DNA of 64,000 bases from Flavonifractor sp. An82 (GTDB lineage: Bacteria > Bacillota > Clostridia > Oscillospirales > Oscillospiraceae): NCBI RefSeq assembly GCF_002159265.1, contig NZ_NFHG01000002.1:124001-188000 (forward strand), given 5' to 3'. How positions within the stretch are numbered: position 1 is the first letter of the stretch; each line of letters begins with the position of its first letter. Positions 61,057-64,000 of the stretch are shown in pieces. Made by a program: the position numbers and the translations under genes. The notes beneath the pieces were generated by a model. The model did no database searches. It was given only the letters and a program-made list of their open reading frames with translations, and was not told where the DNA came from.

Positions 61057-62796
61057 TTACCGGCACCAACTGGTGGGATTGGAGCGGGCGGTGATGAAGC
61101 GGCGATAAATGCCCTCCTCCTCCATAAGTGTGTCGTGGGCGCCGGCCTGAACGATGCGCCCCTGGTCGATAACCAGGATCTCATCGGCGTGACGAATGGT
61201 ATTGAGCCGGTGGGCAATGACCAGCAGGGTCTTGCCCCGGCACAGTTGGGTGATGGCCTCCTGGATGTAGCTCTCATTGTCGGCGTCCACGCTGGCAGTG
61301 GCCTCATCCAGAATGACGATGGGAGCATCCTTCAGAATGCAGCGAGCAATGGAGATCCGCTGTCGCTCTCCGCCGGATAGGCTGGCTCCACCTTCGCCGA
61401 TGACCGTGTCAAAGCCGTCGGGCAGCTCCATGATGAAGTCATAGCATCGGGCTTTTCTGGCCGCCTCATAAACCTCCTCCCGTGTGGCGTCTGTCCGCCC
61501 CATGGCGATGTTGTTATAGACGGTATCCTGGAATAAGTAGACCCGCTGGAACACCATAGAGATCTGATCCATCAGATCAGAAAGAGGAATATCGCGGATA
61601 TCCCTGCCCCGCACTAAGATTTGGCCCTGTTTGACATCCCAAAACCGGGAGAGCAGGTTGGCTACCGTACTTTTACCGCCGCCAGAGGGCCCCACCAGGG
61701 CCAGCATCCGGTTTTTCTCCAGTGTGAAAGAGACATCATGCAGTACCTCTTTCTCCCCGTAGGCGAAGGTGACATTTCGGAACTCCACCTCCGGGGCACC
61801 GCCGGCTTTGGGTAAGGTCTCCCGGCCCCGGTCAGGTAGTTCTGGCTGGGCCAGTACCGCCTCGATCCGGTCCATGCAGGCGTTCATCACCGTCAGGCGG
61901 GTGGCTTGGCTGTAGAGTGCCTTAATGGGGCCGAAGAGGTCAAAGACGAAGAGCAAGACACCCAGCAGGAAGGTGATGGAGAACTGCCCACGGCCATAGA
62001 GCCAGAGTGACAGGGGGATTATCAGCACCGAGCCCAGACCGCACACCAGATAGAGGGCCCGCATCCAGGGAGCCTGGCTCTCCTCGAACTCGATGCTGAC
62101 CTTGCGGCTCCGGGCGAAATTTTCGGTGAGTTGCTCGGAACGCTCTCCCAGCAGGTTGAAGGTCTTGGCAATACCAATGCCCTCCACATAGTCCAGCACT
62201 GCCCGTGTGAGAGCCTCGCTCTGCTCCTGTCGGACATCAGAGTGAGCCAGGGTACTCCCCAGGGAAGCGCGGCCCAGCTGCCAAATGATCCCTACCACCA
62301 CCAAGGCGGCCAGTCCCAGCCAGGGATTCAGGAAGGCCAGCCACAGCACAAGAATAGCCTGGGCAAAGGTATAGCTCATCATGTCGGCAATGTCGTGCAT
62401 ACAGTTCTCCTCAATGAACACCATGTCGGTGGACAGAACGGAACTGATTTTGCCGATGTTGCCCTCTGTGAAATAGCCCATGGGCAGGCGGCGCAGATGC
62501 CGTCCCAGCTCCATGCGCAGATCGGCGAATACCATATAGCCCGCCGCGGCCTGGAGCCGGTCGGCGATGTTCTGGCACAGGCACTCCAGCAGAACGCAGC
62601 CCACCGTGCCCACCGCCAGCCACAGGCACAGCCGTGCCGTCATGGTTCCCTGGAGAAAAGCGCTCAGGGACAGGAAAGACAAGCCTATCGGAGCCTTGGA
62701 CAGCATGGCCTTCAAAAAAGCAAAGATGAAAGCCAGTTTGATCCGCCCCTGGTAGGGGCCGGATACGGACAGGATTCGTTTCATCAGCGTGATCAT
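61057..62796 (-). CDS. ABC exporter half-transporter, second subunit (YbtQ-like)
   Basis: 579 residues: six-helix membrane domain (about 15-310) and an ATPase domain with Walker A GPSGGGKST, signature LSGGERQR, Walker B IVILDEATASVD and H-loop AHR. The ATG overlaps the stop of the upstream ABC gene (ATGA), so they form a heterodimer. The fold is of exporters, but YbtPQ-type members take up metal-siderophores; the iron context here supports that option without proving it. Confidence 0.92.
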   Translation of the reverse strand: MITLMKRILSVSGPYQGRIKLAFIFAFLKAMLSKAPIGLSFLSLSAFLQGTMTARLCLWLAVGTVGCVLLECLCQNIADRLQAAAGYMVFADLRMELGRHLRRLPMGYFTEGNIGKISSVLSTDMVFIEENCMHDIADMMSYTFAQAILVLWLAFLNPWLGLAALVVVGIIWQLGRASLGSTLAHSDVRQEQSEALTRAVLDYVEGIGIAKTFNLLGERSEQLTENFARSRKVSIEFEESQAPWMRALYLVCGLGSVLIIPLSLWLYGRGQFSITFLLGVLLFVFDLFGPIKALYSQATRLTVMNACMDRIEAVLAQPELPDRGRETLPKAGGAPEVEFRNVTFAYGEKEVLHDVSFTLEKNRMLALVGPSGGGKSTVANLLSRFWDVKQGQILVRGRDIRDIPLSDLMDQISMVFQRVYLFQDTVYNNIAMGRTDATREEVYEAARKARCYDFIMELPDGFDTVIGEGGASLSGGERQRISIARCILKDAPIVILDEATASVDADNESYIQEAITQLCRGKTLLVIAHRLNTIRHADEILVIDQGRIVQAGAHDTLMEEEGIYRRFITARSNPTSWCR

Positions 62797-64000
62797 GCTT
62801 CGTCGCCTCCTTTCTCCGCGGAGACACGCCAGGCAGCGGCTCCCTCAGCAGCCCGCCACAATTTTTCATAGGCGGAACAGGTCTTTCGCAATGTATCGTG
62901 GCGGCCGATCCCTGCCACCTTTCCTTGATCCAGCACCACAATCTGATCGGCGCCTACAATGGACTGAAGCCGGTGGGCGATGACGATGACCGTCTTGCCC
63001 CGGATCACCTCGGCAATGGCGGCGTTCATTTTCTCCTCATTCTCCGGGTCCAAAAAAGCGGTGGCCTCGTCCAGCACCACGATGGGAGCGTCCTTCAAAA
63101 TCGCCCGGGCCAGTGCGATCCGCTGCCGTTCCCCACCGGAAAGCCCTTTGCCTCCGTCGCCGGCCATGGTATAGATTCCTTTTTCCAGCCGTTTCAGAAA
63201 CTCTCCGCATTGAGCCCGTTCCGCCGCCGCCAGCACCTCCTCGTCGGTGGCGCCGGGTCTTCCCAGCCGGATGTTCTCCAACAGGCTGGTGTTGAACAGG
63301 AACTGCTCCTGCGCGACGAAGGAGATCTGCTCATTCAGAGAGGCGAGGGACATCTCTCGCAGGTCTTGCCCCCCCAGCGTGATGCGTCCGTCCGTCACAT
63401 CGTAAAAGTGGACCAGCAGCTTGGCAAGGGTCGACTTCCCGCTGCCGGATTCTCCCACCAAAGCAGTGAGGCTCCCCTGTGGGACAGAGAAGGAGATGCC
63501 GTGGAGGACTTCGTCCTTTTCATAAGAAAACCGCACATTCTCAAAGCGGATCTGCAAATCGTTTCCGTTGAAATCCGTTTTTCCTTCTTTCAGGGGCGGA
63601 ATATTGAACAGAGATTCCATTTGGTCAATCTTGTAGCTCAGCTGGGGCAGCACCGACATAAAGTTCATGGCTCGGATCAGAGGCGGTCCCACGGAAAAAG
63701 ACATGCACAATACCAGCGCGTAATCCGGCAAGGTAGAGGCGCCGGTGAGTACCAGATAGCCGCCGGCTGGCAGCAGCACCAGCGCCACGCAGGGCAAAAT
63801 GCTAGTGTAGAGGGCCATCCACAGCCAGCAGGCCCGGAACCAATCCAGAGTAAAATCACGGTAGTTTTTTACATCGGTCTCAAAGCGGTGATATGACTCT
63901 CCGTCCCGGTTGAAGACTTTCACGACTTCCATGCCGTTGATGTACTCCACGATGGTGTTGTTCATTTTCTGCCCGGCGGCGTAGTAGTCTCCCATCTTGC
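62793..64000 (-). CDS. ABC exporter half-transporter, first subunit, cut by the window edge (YbtP-like)
   Basis: The C-terminal ~400 residues are in the window: the last membrane helices, then an ATPase domain with Walker A GESGSGKST, signature LSGGERQR, Walker B IVVLDEATAFLDP and H-loop AHR. The frame continues past 64000 and its start is not visible. Both partners have complete catalytic motifs, unlike the broken ABC systems elsewhere in the window. Confidence 0.9.
   Translation of the reverse strand, partial: KMGDYYAAGQKMNNTIVEYINGMEVVKVFNRDGESYHRFETDVKNYRDFTLDWFRACWLWMALYTSILPCVALVLLPAGGYLVLTGASTLPDYALVLCMSFSVGPPLIRAMNFMSVLPQLSYKIDQMESLFNIPPLKEGKTDFNGNDLQIRFENVRFSYEKDEVLHGISFSVPQGSLTALVGESGSGKSTLAKLLVHFYDVTDGRITLGGQDLREMSLASLNEQISFVAQEQFLFNTSLLENIRLGRPGATDEEVLAAAERAQCGEFLKRLEKGIYTMAGDGGKGLSGGERQRIALARAILKDAPIVVLDEATAFLDPENEEKMNAAIAEVIRGKTVIVIAHRLQSIVGADQIVVLDQGKVAGIGRHDTLRKTCSAYEKLWRAAEGAAAWRVSAEKGGDEA

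Overview
The window (about 60 % GC outside the inserted segments) looks like chromosomal DNA of a spore-forming, high-GC gut-type Clostridia/Oscillospiraceae bacterium (Flavonifractor/Intestinimonas-like; inferred from gene content and codon use, not from a database search). Signs are spoIIE, a complete F-type ATP synthase operon, a SAM-I riboswitch before metK, GntR/YtrA, PucR and DtxR-family regulators, and strong SD-led starts. No rRNA, tRNA or CRISPR array was seen.

Layout: 1-1254 is an AT-rich foreign left edge (tail of a CDS, terminator, helically phased repeats, near-perfect promoter, structured RNA) joined to the 3' half of an ABC exporter gene; its intact partner follows to 3101. 3155-9528 (minus) is atpBEFHAGDC with an unusual hairpin-rich gap before atpD. 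9728-12018 is a CitA/CitB-like two-component system, then a large unrecognised protein, a MATE pump, metK (SAM riboswitch) and a radical SAM-ahcY operon. 19254-25702 holds a pyruvyltransferase/FrhB fusion, a rhomboid-like protein, a GntR-ABC operon with its operator, and an alanine/ornithine-racemase-family gene.

25729-32162 is a probable IS4-family transposon with passengers: an MmeI-like restriction-modification enzyme, a coupled DUF6414-like gene, four 32-bp repeats over the promoter, a transposase and a small ORF. It sits inside a bidirectional terminator that can be rebuilt exactly from the two flanks, with a 10-11-bp target duplication.

32188-33805 is an ECF sigma/DUF4179 pair, then a nucleobase permease. 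35361-46614 is an 11-gene catabolic operon: xanthine-dehydrogenase-type hydroxylase, cyclase-family hydrolase, AllFGH (FdrA/DUF1116/DUF2877, oxamate carbamoyltransferase-type), thiolase plus DUF35 and a GNAT-like protein, divergent from a PucR activator. spoIIE follows.

51206-64000 is a metal/iron region. A siderophore-type ABC importer has decayed (its ATPase gene is fused to a KilA-N gene tail; one permease lacks a normal start). Around it lie a P-type metal ATPase with small partner proteins, an AraC regulator, a flavodoxin, DUF3793, a DtxR-family repressor, a methyltransferase/HMA/small membrane protein operon and a heterodimeric ABC exporter running off the right edge. Palindromes of the form GTTAGC-N4-GCTAAC occur at several of these promoters and probably define a DtxR-type regulon.
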